The notes: generated from the sequence alone by a model not told the origin. A stretch of DNA of 64,000 bases from UBA3069 sp050633465 (GCA_050633465.1 JBOEGO010000015.1:179142-243141); one strand, 5' to 3'; positions 53,890 through 63,056 are shown, counted from the stretch's first letter. A program made the numbers and translations.

Positions 53890-55587
53890 ATGATCTCTCG
53901 CCGCGATTTTCTTCAGGTCTCCATGGCCGCAGCCGCAATGACGGGCGCATCGGGTTTTGGCAATTGGGCGCGTTTGGCTGCCCAGCAAAAGCTGACGCAA
54001 GACGATTTGCTGAAATTTGATACCTTCGGGAATGTGTCGCTGATCCATATCACCGACATCCATGCGCAACTGAAACCGATCTATTTCCGCGAACCGGAAA
54101 TCAACATTGGTGTGGGCGATGCCAAGGGGCAGGTGCCGCATGTCACCGGCGCGGATTTTCGCAAGATGTATGGGATTAGCGATGGATCGCCTTCGGCTTA
54201 TGCGCTGACATATAACGATTTTTCTGCCCTGGCACAGGGTTACGGCAAGGTTGGCGGTCTGGACCGTGTCGCCACCGTGATCAATGCCATCCGGTCGGAA
54301 CGCCCTGATGCCTTGCTGTTGGATGGCGGCGACACATGGCATGGATCCTACACCTGCTATCACACGCAAGGCCAGGATATGGTCAACGTGATGAACGCCC
54401 TGAAACCGGATGCGATGACCTTTCACTGGGAGTTCACGCTGGGGTCGACCCGTGTGGATGAACTGGTCGCGGGCCTGCCATTTGCGGCACTGGGGCAGAA
54501 TATTTTCGATGCGGAATGGGATGAGCCGTCGGAAAATTTCAAACCCTATGAAATATTCGAACGTGGCGGAGTCAAAATAGCGGTGCTGGGGCAGGCTTTT
54601 CCCTATATGCCGATTGCCAATCCGCGCTGGATGTTTCCCGAATATTCATTCGGCATCCGCGAGGAAAACATGCAGGCGATGGTGAATGAAGCCAAATCCG
54701 CCGGTGCCGAACTGATTGTGCTGCTGTCGCACAACGGGTTTGATGTGGACAAGAAGATGGCGGGCAATGTGACTGGCATTGATGTGATCCTGTCGGGCCA
54801 TACCCATGATGCACTGCCCGAACCGGTGTTGGTGGGCGAAACCATTATCATCGCGTCAGGGTCGAACGGCAAATTTGTCAGCCGCGTCGATCTGGACGTG
54901 CGTGATGGCCGCATGATGGGGTTCCGCCACAAGCTGATCCCGATTTTTTCAGATGTGATCGCGCCGGATGCCGAGGTGGCGGCGGTGATCGAGACAGAGC
55001 GCGCCCCGCACGAGGACGCCATGAAAGAGGTGATCGGCCAGACCGAAGACCTGTTGTACCGACGCGGCAATTTCAACGGATCATGGGATGATCTGATATG
55101 CGATGCGCTGTTGTCCGAGCGCGAGGCTGATATCGCCATGTCGCCCGGTGTGCGGTGGGGGCCGTCGATCCTGCCCGGTCAGGACATCACCCGCGAGGAC
55201 ATCTGGAACGTGACCTCGATGTCCTACGGAGAGGCATATCGCACTGAAATGACGGGTGAATTTATCCATGTCATTCTGGAGGACGTGGCCGACAACCTGT
55301 TCAATACCGACCCCTATTACCAACAGGGCGGCGATATGGTGCGCATTGGTGGCATGGGCTACAAAATCGACATCAACAAGAAACAGGGCGAACGCGTTAG
55401 CGAATTGACCCTGCTGAAAACCGGCGAGGCGATTGACCCGTCAAAGAATTACGTGGTCGCCGGTTGGGCCAGCGTCAACGAGGGCACCGAAGGCCCGCAG
55501 ATTTGGGATGTGGTAGAGAACCATATCCGCAAGCAGGGCACCGTTTCGGTCGCTCCCAACAACAGCGTAACGGTGGTGGGCGCCTAA
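53890..55587 (+). CDS. soxB: SoxB, thiosulfohydrolase
   Basis: 565 residues, from the ATG at 53890 that starts directly on a Tat signal (SRRDFLQVS). Releases sulfate from SoxY-bound sulfonate at a di-manganese site. Metal-binding motifs LIHITDIHAQL, DGGDTWHGS, TFHWEFTLG, LLSHNGFDVD and LSGHTHDALPEP all match the 5'-nucleotidase-related SoxB family. Confidence 0.97.
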   Translation: MISRRDFLQVSMAAAAMTGASGFGNWARLAAQQKLTQDDLLKFDTFGNVSLIHITDIHAQLKPIYFREPEINIGVGDAKGQVPHVTGADFRKMYGISDGSPSAYALTYNDFSALAQGYGKVGGLDRVATVINAIRSERPDALLLDGGDTWHGSYTCYHTQGQDMVNVMNALKPDAMTFHWEFTLGSTRVDELVAGLPFAALGQNIFDAEWDEPSENFKPYEIFERGGVKIAVLGQAFPYMPIANPRWMFPEYSFGIREENMQAMVNEAKSAGAELIVLLSHNGFDVDKKMAGNVTGIDVILSGHTHDALPEPVLVGETIIIASGSNGKFVSRVDLDVRDGRMMGFRHKLIPIFSDVIAPDAEVAAVIETERAPHEDAMKEVIGQTEDLLYRRGNFNGSWDDLICDALLSEREADIAMSPGVRWGPSILPGQDITREDIWNVTSMSYGEAYRTEMTGEFIHVILEDVADNLFNTDPYYQQGGDMVRIGGMGYKIDINKKQGERVSELTLLKTGEAIDPSKNYVVAGWASVNEGTEGPQIWDVVENHIRKQGTVSVAPNNSVTVVGA

Positions 55588-55626
55588 GGCGCCTGCGACC
55601 ATTTCGGGAAATTTCCATCTCTATTG

Positions 55627-55644
55627 AATTCACACAAGCGAATT
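55627..55644. promoter_or_regulatory. palindrome between soxB and soxC
   Basis: AATTC-N8-GAATT, identical in arms and spacing to the core before soxX, 26 bases upstream of the soxC start. Possible internal SoxR operator. Confidence 0.4.
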
Positions 55645-55669
55645 TGATGTTTTAAGGAGGCAGAGACAG

Positions 55670-56950
55670 ATGACAGTCAGCTTCAAGGGCAATTCCTCAC
55701 GCCGCGCGTTCCTAAAGGGATCGTTGGCTGCGGGGGGCACTTTGGCCGGTGTGACCTTGGCCCAGGCCGAGGGCGCAGACCCGTTGATCACGGAAAAACA
55801 GCCATGGGCGCAGGGGCTTGGCGATGGGGTGGATGCGTCGCCCTATGGGCTGCCGATCCAGTATGAGGGCGATGTGATCCGCCGTAATGTGGAATGGCTG
55901 ACCGCGGATACAATCAGTTCGATCAACTTTTCACCCATTCACGCATTGGATGGCACGATCACGCCACAGGGCTGCGCGTTTGAACGCCACCATTCAGGTG
56001 CGATCGAGCTGAAGAAAGAAGATTATCGTTTGATGATCAACGGGTTGGTCGATCAGCCGTTGGTGTTCACCTATGAAGATCTGGAACGGTTCCCGCGTGT
56101 GAACCGCACCTATTTTCTGGAATGCGCGGCCAACACCGGCATGGAATGGGCGGGCGCACAGTTGAACGGTGCGCAGTTTACCCATGGCATGATCCACAAC
56201 ATGGAATACAGCGGTGTTACCCTGCGCACACTGCTGGAAGAGGCGGGATTGGATGCGGCGGGCGACCTGACGGATAAATGGGTCTATGTCGAAGGCGCGG
56301 ATGCGTCATCGAACGGACGCTCGATCCCGATGGAAAAGGCACTGGACGATTGTATCATTGCGTTCAAGGCCAACGGCGAGGCGCTGCGCAAAGAGCACGG
56401 GTATCCCGTGCGTTTGGTCGTGCCGGGCTGGGAAGGCAATATGTGGGTCAAATGGATCCGCCGGATCGAGGTTATGGACCAAGCGGTGCAAAGCCGCGAG
56501 GAAACCAGCAAATACACTGATACGTTGGAAAATGGCATCAGCCGTAAATGGACATGGGTGATGGACGCGAAATCGGTCGTGACCAGCCCCAGCCCGCAAG
56601 CGCCGATCCGGCACGGACACGGCCCGCTGGTGATCACCGGTTTGGCATGGTCTGGGCGCGGCGCAATCACCCGTGTGGATGTGAGCAAAGACGGCGGCAA
56701 GACATGGGAAACCGCACGTTTGGCCAACCCGGGACAGCCGATGGCGATGATCCGGTTCTATCTGGATACCACATGGAAGGGCGAGGAAATGTTCCTGCAA
56801 AGCAGGGCCATGGATGAAACGGGGTATGTGCAGCCGACCAAAACACAGTTGCGTGCGGTGCGTGGTGAAAACTCGATCTATCACAACAACTGCATCCAGA
56901 CCTGGTGGGTCAACGCAAGCGGAGAGGCGGAAAATGTCGAAGTATCGTAA
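55670..56950 (+). CDS. soxC: SoxC, molybdenum sulfane dehydrogenase subunit
   Basis: 426 residues with a Tat signal (SSRRAFLKGS). Sulfite-oxidase fold: the molybdenum cysteine is Cys152 in TYFLECAANTG, and VRLVVPGWEGNMWVKWIRRIEV is the family's conserved core. A C-terminal dimer domain follows. Oxidises the SoxY-bound sulfane sulfur with SoxD. TAAGGAGG precedes the start. Overlaps soxD by 17 bases. Confidence 0.97.
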   Translation: MTVSFKGNSSRRAFLKGSLAAGGTLAGVTLAQAEGADPLITEKQPWAQGLGDGVDASPYGLPIQYEGDVIRRNVEWLTADTISSINFSPIHALDGTITPQGCAFERHHSGAIELKKEDYRLMINGLVDQPLVFTYEDLERFPRVNRTYFLECAANTGMEWAGAQLNGAQFTHGMIHNMEYSGVTLRTLLEEAGLDAAGDLTDKWVYVEGADASSNGRSIPMEKALDDCIIAFKANGEALRKEHGYPVRLVVPGWEGNMWVKWIRRIEVMDQAVQSREETSKYTDTLENGISRKWTWVMDAKSVVTSPSPQAPIRHGHGPLVITGLAWSGRGAITRVDVSKDGGKTWETARLANPGQPMAMIRFYLDTTWKGEEMFLQSRAMDETGYVQPTKTQLRAVRGENSIYHNNCIQTWWVNASGEAENVEVS

Positions 56951-57983
56951 ACTTGTTGTCGGGGCCACGTTAGCCGCCATTTTTGCCACGCCTGCCTTAG
57001 CCGGTAAAATGGGATTGGGGCGTGCGGCCCTGCCCGAAGAAATCGCGGCATGGGATGTGGATGTCAGCCCTGATGGCACGGGCCTGCCCGAAGGGTCGGG
57101 ATCGGTCGAGGATGGTGAAATGCTGTTTTCGGAAACCTGCGCCGTGTGTCACGGCGAATTTGCCGAAGGTGTGGACAACTGGCCCAAGCTTGCCGGTGGC
57201 CGGGACACGCTGAATAGAAAAGACCCATTGAAAACAGTGGGTTCCTATTGGCCGTATCTGTCCACGGCGTTTGATTATGTGCATCGCTCCATGCCGTTTG
57301 GCAATGCGCAAAGCCTGAGTGCAAACGACACCTACGCCATCGTGGCCTATATCCTGTATTCCAACGATCTGGTGGATGATGATTTCGTGCTATCCTCCGA
57401 AAATTTCCTAGAGGTCGAGATGCCCAATGCGGACGGGTTCATAGTGGATGACCGCGAGGTCGCGGAAAAGTCGTTTTGGACTACGCCCTGCATGTCCGAT
57501 TGCAAGACGGATGTGAAGATCACGATGCGGGCAGCCGTCCTGGACGTGACACCGGACCATAGCGGGGATGAAACCGCACCAGAGGCAACCAAGGAGCCGG
57601 AAAAGCAGCAGAAAGAAGCAGAAGCGCCAGCAGAAGTGCGCCCGACTATGGCCGCATTGGATGAAGATTTGGTTGCCAAAGGTGAAAAGGTTTTCAAGAA
57701 ATGCAAGGCCTGCCATCAGGTCGGCGACAGCGCCAAAAACAAGACCGGCCCGATCTTGAACGACATCCATGACCGCAGAATCGGGATGGTAGACGGGTTC
57801 AAATATTCCAAAACCATGGCAGAGATGGGGGCAGAGGGCATGATTTGGGACGATGCAAATCTGGCAGCTTTCCTGAGCAAGCCCAAGGCATTTGTGAAAG
57901 GCACCAAAATGTCCTTTGCCGGCCTGAAAAAGGATGCGGACATCGCCGCAATCACGGAATATTTGAAATCTGTTTCACGGTAA
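56934..57983 (+). CDS. soxD: SoxD, diheme cytochrome c subunit of sulfane dehydrogenase
   Basis: 349 residues; GGAGAGG precedes the ATG inside the soxC end. Signal peptide ends TPALAGK. Two cytochrome domains: CAVCH (Cys69/72) and CKACH (Cys257/260), joined by an acidic, alanine/proline-rich linker (about residues 205-240). Takes six electrons from SoxC. Last sox gene; soxEFGH do not follow. Confidence 0.96.
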   Translation: MSKYRKLVVGATLAAIFATPALAGKMGLGRAALPEEIAAWDVDVSPDGTGLPEGSGSVEDGEMLFSETCAVCHGEFAEGVDNWPKLAGGRDTLNRKDPLKTVGSYWPYLSTAFDYVHRSMPFGNAQSLSANDTYAIVAYILYSNDLVDDDFVLSSENFLEVEMPNADGFIVDDREVAEKSFWTTPCMSDCKTDVKITMRAAVLDVTPDHSGDETAPEATKEPEKQQKEAEAPAEVRPTMAALDEDLVAKGEKVFKKCKACHQVGDSAKNKTGPILNDIHDRRIGMVDGFKYSKTMAEMGAEGMIWDDANLAAFLSKPKAFVKGTKMSFAGLKKDADIAAITEYLKSVSR

Positions 57984-58031
57984 ATCGACCCTCTGGCCGT
58001 GTATTTCATGGTTTTTCGTGCAGTCGCCGCG

Positions 58032-58045
58032 ATTTGAATTCAAAT
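58032..58045. repeat. 14-bp perfect palindrome after soxD
   Basis: ATTTGAATTCAAAT lies between the soxD stop and its terminator. It shares the TGAATT/AATTCA halves of the sox palindromes but without a spacer. Confidence 0.4.
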
Positions 58046-58050
58046 AATTC

Positions 58051-58077
58051 TGGCCTCGCTTTGGCGGGGCCATTTTT
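58051..58077 (+). terminator. intrinsic terminator of the sox operon
   Basis: TGGCCTCGC pairs with GCGGGGCCA (one T-G pair) around TTTG, followed by five T. Confidence 0.88.
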
Positions 58078-58232
58078 ACTATTCACGGTCTATACAAGGG
58101 TTTTTCGCCATCTGGTCGCCGGGTTTGCGCGGAAAACAACCGCCGCCCCTTGCGACTGCTTGGGCGCGCCACTAAGACTCCATTAGGACATCGCGACTAT
58201 TGATGTGAAGACAGCAGCAGGCAGGCGGACAT

Positions 58233-58865
58233 ATGAAAGACCCTCTTGACGTATATATGAATACCCTTGTTCCGATGGTGGTTGAGCAAACCAGCCGGGG
58301 CGAGCGGGCTTATGACATTTTTTCGCGCCTCTTGAAGGAGCGGATTATTTTTCTTAGCGGGCCGGTGCATGATGGCATGTCCAGCCTGATCGTGGCGCAG
58401 CTTTTGCACCTGGAAGCGGAGAACCCGTCCAAGGAAATTTCGATGTATATCAACTCGCCCGGTGGCGTGGTGACCAGCGGGCTGTCGATCTATGATACGA
58501 TGCAATACATCAAACCCAAGGTTTCGACACTTGTGATCGGGCAGGCGGCTTCTATGGGGTCGCTGTTGTTGACCGCAGGGGAGGCCGGAATGCGATTTTC
58601 GCTGCCCAACAGCCGCGTGATGGTTCACCAACCGTCCGGCGGGTATCAGGGCCAGGCGACGGATATCATGATCCATGCGCAAGAAACCCAAAAGTTGAAA
58701 ACCCGTTTGAACGAGATTTATGTCAGGCACACCGGTCAGACCCTGAAAAAGGTCGAAGCTGCGTTGGAGCGTGACAACTTTATGTCGCCGGAGGAAGCCA
58801 AGGATTGGGGACTGATCGACGAAATCGTCGCAAGCCGTGCCAAGGCGGATGACGACGAGAGCTAA
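58233..58865 (+). CDS. clpP: ATP-dependent Clp protease proteolytic subunit
   Basis: 210 residues. Catalytic Ser107 in GQAASMGSL, His132 in MVHQPSGGYQG, with the aspartate about 50 residues later; RIIFLSGPV and YINSPGGVVTSGL are typical. Forms the tetradecameric chamber used with ClpX, encoded next. A terminator-like hairpin separates them, so clpX may have its own promoter too. Confidence 0.97.
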   Translation: MKDPLDVYMNTLVPMVVEQTSRGERAYDIFSRLLKERIIFLSGPVHDGMSSLIVAQLLHLEAENPSKEISMYINSPGGVVTSGLSIYDTMQYIKPKVSTLVIGQAASMGSLLLTAGEAGMRFSLPNSRVMVHQPSGGYQGQATDIMIHAQETQKLKTRLNEIYVRHTGQTLKKVEAALERDNFMSPEEAKDWGLIDEIVASRAKADDDES

Positions 58866-58872
58866 TACATAA

Positions 58873-58905
58873 TGCTCCGCTCTTTCACAGGAGCGGAGCA
58901 ATTTT
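58873..58905 (+). terminator. terminator after clpP
   Basis: TGCTCCGCTC pairs with GAGCGGAGCA around eight bases, then ATTTT. Confidence 0.8.
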
Positions 58906-58995
58906 CACATTGTGGCGGGCCAAGCCCTGTCTTAGACTTGTCATAGACGGTTAGGATGGCCGCTATGACGCGAGGCGGGGCCTGAAAGGGACGAG

Positions 58996-60264
58996 ATGGC
59001 GAATAATTCCAGCAGCGACAGCAAAAATACGCTTTATTGCAGCTTTTGCGGCAAGAGCCAGCATGAGGTGCGAAAGCTGATCGCGGGGCCGACCGTGTTC
59101 ATCTGTGATGAATGTGTCGAGCTTTGCATGGATATCATCCGTGAAGAGACGAAATCGGCCGGTTTGAAGTCTTCGGACGGGGTGCCGACGCCGATTGATA
59201 TCTGCACGGTGCTTGATGACTATGTGATTGGGCAGGCCAAGGCCAAGCGGGTGCTGTCGGTGGCGGTTCACAACCATTACAAACGGTTGAATCATGCCCA
59301 GAAATCCGGTGGTGATATCGAATTGTCGAAATCGAATATCCTGCTGATCGGTCCAACGGGCTGTGGTAAAACGCTTTTGGCGCAGACACTTGCACGGATT
59401 TTGGATGTTCCGTTCACCATGGCCGATGCGACGACCCTGACCGAAGCAGGTTACGTGGGCGAGGATGTGGAAAACATCATCCTCAAGTTGCTGCAATCGT
59501 CGGAATATAATGTGGAACGCGCGCAGCGCGGCATCGTTTATATCGACGAAGTAGATAAAATTACCCGTAAATCGGAAAACCCTTCGATTACACGTGACGT
59601 TTCGGGCGAGGGCGTTCAGCAGGCGTTACTGAAACTGATGGAAGGCACGGTTGCATCTGTGCCTCCGCAGGGCGGGCGCAAGCATCCGCAGCAGGAATTC
59701 TTGCAAGTGGACACGACGAACATCCTGTTCATTTGCGGTGGTGCCTTTGCCGGTCTGGACCGGATCATTGCGCAGCGCGGCAAAGGGTCTGCCATGGGCT
59801 TTGGTGCCGATGTGAAAGACCCCGAGGAGCGTCGTGTTGGTGAACTGTTCCAGGAGTTGGAGCCAGAAGACCTGTTGAAATTCGGCTTGATTCCCGAATT
59901 TGTGGGCCGTTTGCCTGTGATTGCCACACTCGAAGATCTGGATGGTGAAGCGCTTGTCACGATCCTGACCGAACCCAAAAATGCACTGGTTAAGCAGTAT
60001 CAACGCTTGTTCGAGTTGGAGGATGTGCAACTGACATTCACCGATGATGCGCTGAACACGATTGCGCGCCGTGCGATCGAGCGGAAAACAGGTGCGCGCG
60101 GGCTTCGCTCTATTCTAGAGGACATCTTGCTGGACACCATGTTCGAATTGCCCGGCAAGGATGAAGTGGTAGAGGTCGTCGTAAACGAAGAGGCTGCGAC
60201 CTCGTCTGCTGCGCCGCTCATGATCTATGCCGAAGCCAAAGAAAAAGGCGCAACTGCGGGCTGA
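58996..60264 (+). CDS. clpX: ClpX unfoldase
   Basis: 422 residues. An N-terminal zinc domain with Cys15, Cys18, Cys37 and Cys40 recognises adaptors and substrates. The AAA+ core has GPTGCGKTLLAQTLA (Walker A), IVYIDEVDKI (Walker B) and sensor 2 near GARGLRSILED. Pore and ClpP-binding loops lie between. Normal length. Confidence 0.98.
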   Translation: MANNSSSDSKNTLYCSFCGKSQHEVRKLIAGPTVFICDECVELCMDIIREETKSAGLKSSDGVPTPIDICTVLDDYVIGQAKAKRVLSVAVHNHYKRLNHAQKSGGDIELSKSNILLIGPTGCGKTLLAQTLARILDVPFTMADATTLTEAGYVGEDVENIILKLLQSSEYNVERAQRGIVYIDEVDKITRKSENPSITRDVSGEGVQQALLKLMEGTVASVPPQGGRKHPQQEFLQVDTTNILFICGGAFAGLDRIIAQRGKGSAMGFGADVKDPEERRVGELFQELEPEDLLKFGLIPEFVGRLPVIATLEDLDGEALVTILTEPKNALVKQYQRLFELEDVQLTFTDDALNTIARRAIERKTGARGLRSILEDILLDTMFELPGKDEVVEVVVNEEAATSSAAPLMIYAEAKEKGATAG

Positions 60265-60286
60265 TCTTTCTCTCGTATCGACATTC

Positions 60287-60319
60287 AAAGGGGCGCTCCG
60301 GTCAAGGGGGCGCCCTTTT
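60287..60319 (+). terminator. terminator after clpX
   Basis: AAAGGGGCGC pairs with GCGCCCTTTT (one G-T pair) around 13 bases, 22 bases after the stop. Confidence 0.8.
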
Positions 60320-60472
60320 GCATGAACGCAGGCCGCCATAGGGAAAACCTTGCGCGTTTCTTGCCGAAACAGGTTCAATCGTGCGCTTTCCAACGTCCGC
60401 AAGGTGGTGTCGCCACTGGACCTTTGGCAATATTTGGTCCATATCCAAAGCAGAGATATTGCGGAGGTTCCC

Positions 60473-60856
60473 ATGGGCATTCTCAACACTGTTCTGCGCG
60501 CGTTCACATGGTGGAACGGGCAAACGCTGAACACCCAGCTGTATACCTGGCGCAAGGGCCAGAAGGTGGGCGAAGATGCGCAAGGCAACTGTTTTTATCA
60601 GACCAAAGACGGCAAGCGCCGTTGGGTGATTTACAATGGAGAAATCGAGGCCAGTCGCGTTAGCGCGGATTGGCATGGATGGTTGCATCATACCTATCAG
60701 GCCACCCCCCAAAATACGCCGTTGCCCCATAAGGCATGGGAAAAACCACATCAGGAAAACCTGACCGGAACACCCCTGGCCTATGCGCCCGCCGGATCAT
60801 TGCGCAGTGCTGCTCCGGTCAAGCGTAGCGATTACGAGGCGTGGACGCCAGAATAG
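60473..60856 (+). CDS. NDUFA12-family complex I accessory subunit
   Basis: 127 residues from ATG 60473 with GGAGG upstream. TWWNGQTLNTQLYTWRKGQKVG, GKRRWVIYNGEIEASRVSADW and WHGWLHHTYQ match the 17.2-kDa (B17.2/NDUFA12) subunit shared by mitochondria and alphaproteobacteria. Located away from the nuo operon, as usual, and followed by mlaD and a DUF2155 gene. Confidence 0.95.
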   Translation: MGILNTVLRAFTWWNGQTLNTQLYTWRKGQKVGEDAQGNCFYQTKDGKRRWVIYNGEIEASRVSADWHGWLHHTYQATPQNTPLPHKAWEKPHQENLTGTPLAYAPAGSLRSAAPVKRSDYEAWTPE

Positions 60857-60868
60857 GGCGCATATTAA

Positions 60869-61324
60869 ATGTCTGAAAACAAAAGCGAAATCATAGTTGG
60901 TGGCGTGGTTTTGGCGGTTGCTGTAGGGTTTATCGTCTACGCAGCGCAAGCGGCGGGCCTGTCCGGCGCCACATCGTCGGGCTACCCGCTCACGGCCTCT
61001 TTCCGCTCGCTTGAAGGCGTGTCGGTCGGCAGTGATGTGCGCCTTGCCGGTGTGAAAATCGGCGCGGTCACAGCCATCGAGCTGAACCCGAAGACCTTTC
61101 GCGCCGACACTGAAATCAATGTCAAAACCGGGATCGACATACCGGACGACAGTGCGATCGTGATCTCCTCCGAGGGTCTGCTTGGCGGAAACTTCGTTGA
61201 AATCATGCCGGGCGGATCGCCGTTCAATCTGGAATCCGGGGCCGAAATCGAAGATACCCAAGGCTCCGTCAGTTTGATTTCCCTGCTATTGAAATTTGTT
61301 TCGGGTGGGGATGCGGCGCAATGA
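60869..61324 (+). CDS. mlaD: MlaD, outer-membrane lipid asymmetry substrate-binding protein
   Basis: 151 residues: one N-terminal membrane anchor (IIVGGVVLAVAVGFIVYAAQ) and one MCE domain (LTASFRSLEGVSVGSDVRLAGVKIGAV, VISSEGLLGGNFVEIMPGG). Periplasmic hexamer feeding phospholipids to the MlaFE transporter. mlaFEB are not adjacent. Stop and next start overlap (ATGA). Confidence 0.94.
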   Translation: MSENKSEIIVGGVVLAVAVGFIVYAAQAAGLSGATSSGYPLTASFRSLEGVSVGSDVRLAGVKIGAVTAIELNPKTFRADTEINVKTGIDIPDDSAIVISSEGLLGGNFVEIMPGGSPFNLESGAEIEDTQGSVSLISLLLKFVSGGDAAQ

Positions 61325-61683
61325 TACGTGCCCTCTTTGCTGCTGTCGCAATCTGTTTTTCTGGCCCTGTTCTGGCGCAAGAACCGTCGGACAAGGGCAC
61401 CGGAGCAGTATTGCGCGGGCTGGACAAGGTGAACGGCATCACCACAGACATTGAAATGCGCAACGGCAGTTCGGCGCGATTGGGCCGGATGCAGGTGGAT
61501 ATGGGCGAATGCCGTTACCCCGAAGGCGACCCGTCTGGCGATGCTTTCGCATTTATTACCATCCGCGACGGTGTTCAGGTTGACCCGTTGTTCAGCGGCT
61601 GGATGGTGGCGTCAGCCCCTGCGTTGAACGCCTTGGATCACCCGCGTTATGACATTTGGGTTTTACGCTGCAAGACCTCTTGA
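61321..61683 (+). CDS. DUF2155 exported protein
   Basis: 120 residues with signal peptide ending VLAQEPS. The DUF2155 core is LRGLDKVNGITTDIEM, MGECRYPEGDPSGDAFAFI and FSGWMVASAPALNALDHPRYDIWVL. Two cysteines. Function unknown; always beside mlaD/aat in this group as far as I recall. Its end overlaps aat by 37 bases on the other strand. Confidence 0.92.
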   Translation: MIRALFAAVAICFSGPVLAQEPSDKGTGAVLRGLDKVNGITTDIEMRNGSSARLGRMQVDMGECRYPEGDPSGDAFAFITIRDGVQVDPLFSGWMVASAPALNALDHPRYDIWVLRCKTS

Positions 61684-62297
61684 CCCGTCTGCAGCAGTGG
61701 TTTTGCGTTTATATCAGCCTCTAACGTCACTGCGCCGGACAGCAAGGCATGATACTCGGCGCGGCTGATTTCTGTGGCGCCAAGGGATGCCAGGTGATCG
61801 GTAATGAACTGGGCATCAAACAAGGTGAAACCGGTGTTTTGCAGATGGTCGGTCAAATGGGCCAGCGCCAGTTTCGATGCGTCAGTGCGGCGTGAGAACA
61901 TGCTTTCCCCGAAAAATGCAGCGCCAAGCGACACGCCGTAAACCCCGCCGATCAATCCCTCATCGGTTAGGATTTCAAGGGAGTGCGCATGGCCCATCTG
62001 GTGCAATCCCATGTAAAGTTCACGAATTTCCGCGTTGATCCAGGTTTCTGCGCGGTCGGCGCAGCCATCCAGCACTTCGGCGAATCTTGTGTTCAGGGCG
62101 ACCTGATAATTGCTGGCGCGCATTCGCCGCGCAAGGCTGCGCGAAATGTGAAATCCCGCCAATGGCAGCACCCCGCGTTGGCGGGGATCGACCCAGAAAA
62201 TGTTAGGGTCGTCGCGGTGTTCGGACATTGGAAAAATGCCACATGCATAGCCATGCAGTAAAATTTCCGGCGTTAGGGTTGGTTCGGGCCTTTGCAT
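61647..62297 (-). CDS. aat: leucyl/phenylalanyl-tRNA--protein transferase
   Basis: 216 residues. Adds Leu or Phe to N-terminal Arg/Lys of proteins, marking them for ClpAP (N-degron path). LLHGYACGIFPMSE, IFWVDPRQRGVLPL, HSLEILTDEGLIGGVYGVSLG and FGESMFSRRTDASKLAL are diagnostic. Convergent with the DUF2155 gene. Confidence 0.96.
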   Translation of the reverse strand: MQRPEPTLTPEILLHGYACGIFPMSEHRDDPNIFWVDPRQRGVLPLAGFHISRSLARRMRASNYQVALNTRFAEVLDGCADRAETWINAEIRELYMGLHQMGHAHSLEILTDEGLIGGVYGVSLGAAFFGESMFSRRTDASKLALAHLTDHLQNTGFTLFDAQFITDHLASLGATEISRAEYHALLSGAVTLEADINAKPLLQTGQEVLQRKTQMS

Positions 62298-62386
62298 CTA
62301 GCGTGTTCTACCTGTTGTTCCGGCTTAACCGGCTGTTTGTAATTTCTATGTTACCCCGCCTGTAGCAATTGCGCGAGGGCAGGTGA

Positions 62387-63049
62387 ATGACGGGATCAGC
62401 AGATGGTGACGCGCAACGCATGATGATGGTGAATCGGCTACATGCGCGCCATTCAATGCTGGTTGATGAATTTCGTCATGTTGTGGCGGACAGTTCCGTT
62501 TTGCATCTTGGGGCCGAAGACGGGCGATGGTGCTACACCTTTGCCTCTGCCGGGGCGCTGCAGGTTGTTGGTGTCGAAGCCAGCGCAGAGTTGGTGCGCC
62601 GGTTTGAACGCTATCCGGATGTGGGGTTGCGCGAGCGGATCGAGCTGCGCTGCGCCAGCTATCTGGAGGAGGTGGAGGCCGAGGTCGCCGCAGATCGTCA
62701 ATATGATGTCGTGGCCTTGTTTGATGTGCTGGAGGAGGTCGCCGACCCCGCCAGGCTGATCGCGACGGTGTCGCGCCTTAGACCGCGCTTGGTAATCGTG
62801 GATGGTGAATTTGTGATTTCGGACGAACCGGTCATCCAATTGGTTTCAACGCCAAGTCACCCCGACATACGCAAACTGCCCAGTCCCGCTGCTTTGGAAG
62901 CCATGGCGGATGCCGTCGGGCTAGAGCCACAATGGCTGGATTGGACCCGCATTCCCGAAGATGCGCGTATCGGGTTAAGCGACTACTACCGTGTCGAAGG
63001 ACGCAAGCGGGCCAGCGCAATATTGGTGCCGGGCCGGTTGAGCAGTTGA
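62387..63049 (+). CDS. class I SAM-dependent methyltransferase-like protein
   Basis: 220 residues. VLHLGAEDGRWCYTFASAGALQVVGVEAS is a Rossmann motif I/II region, although the usual GxGxG is GAEDG. DVVALFDVLEEVADPARLI is motif IV. The tail is a post-methyltransferase region with SHPDIRKLPSPAALEAMAD. Substrate unknown. It sits between aat and accC, which are often direct neighbours in relatives, so it may be an insertion. Confidence 0.8.
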   Translation: MTGSADGDAQRMMMVNRLHARHSMLVDEFRHVVADSSVLHLGAEDGRWCYTFASAGALQVVGVEASAELVRRFERYPDVGLRERIELRCASYLEEVEAEVAADRQYDVVALFDVLEEVADPARLIATVSRLRPRLVIVDGEFVISDEPVIQLVSTPSHPDIRKLPSPAALEAMADAVGLEPQWLDWTRIPEDARIGLSDYYRVEGRKRASAILVPGRLSS

Positions 63050-63056
63050 AAGAGAA

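Noticed and set aside
47875..57983. tRNA-Leu as attachment site for an integrated sox island.
   Set aside because: No integrase is present, no copy of the tRNA 3' end is seen after soxD, and codon use does not change.
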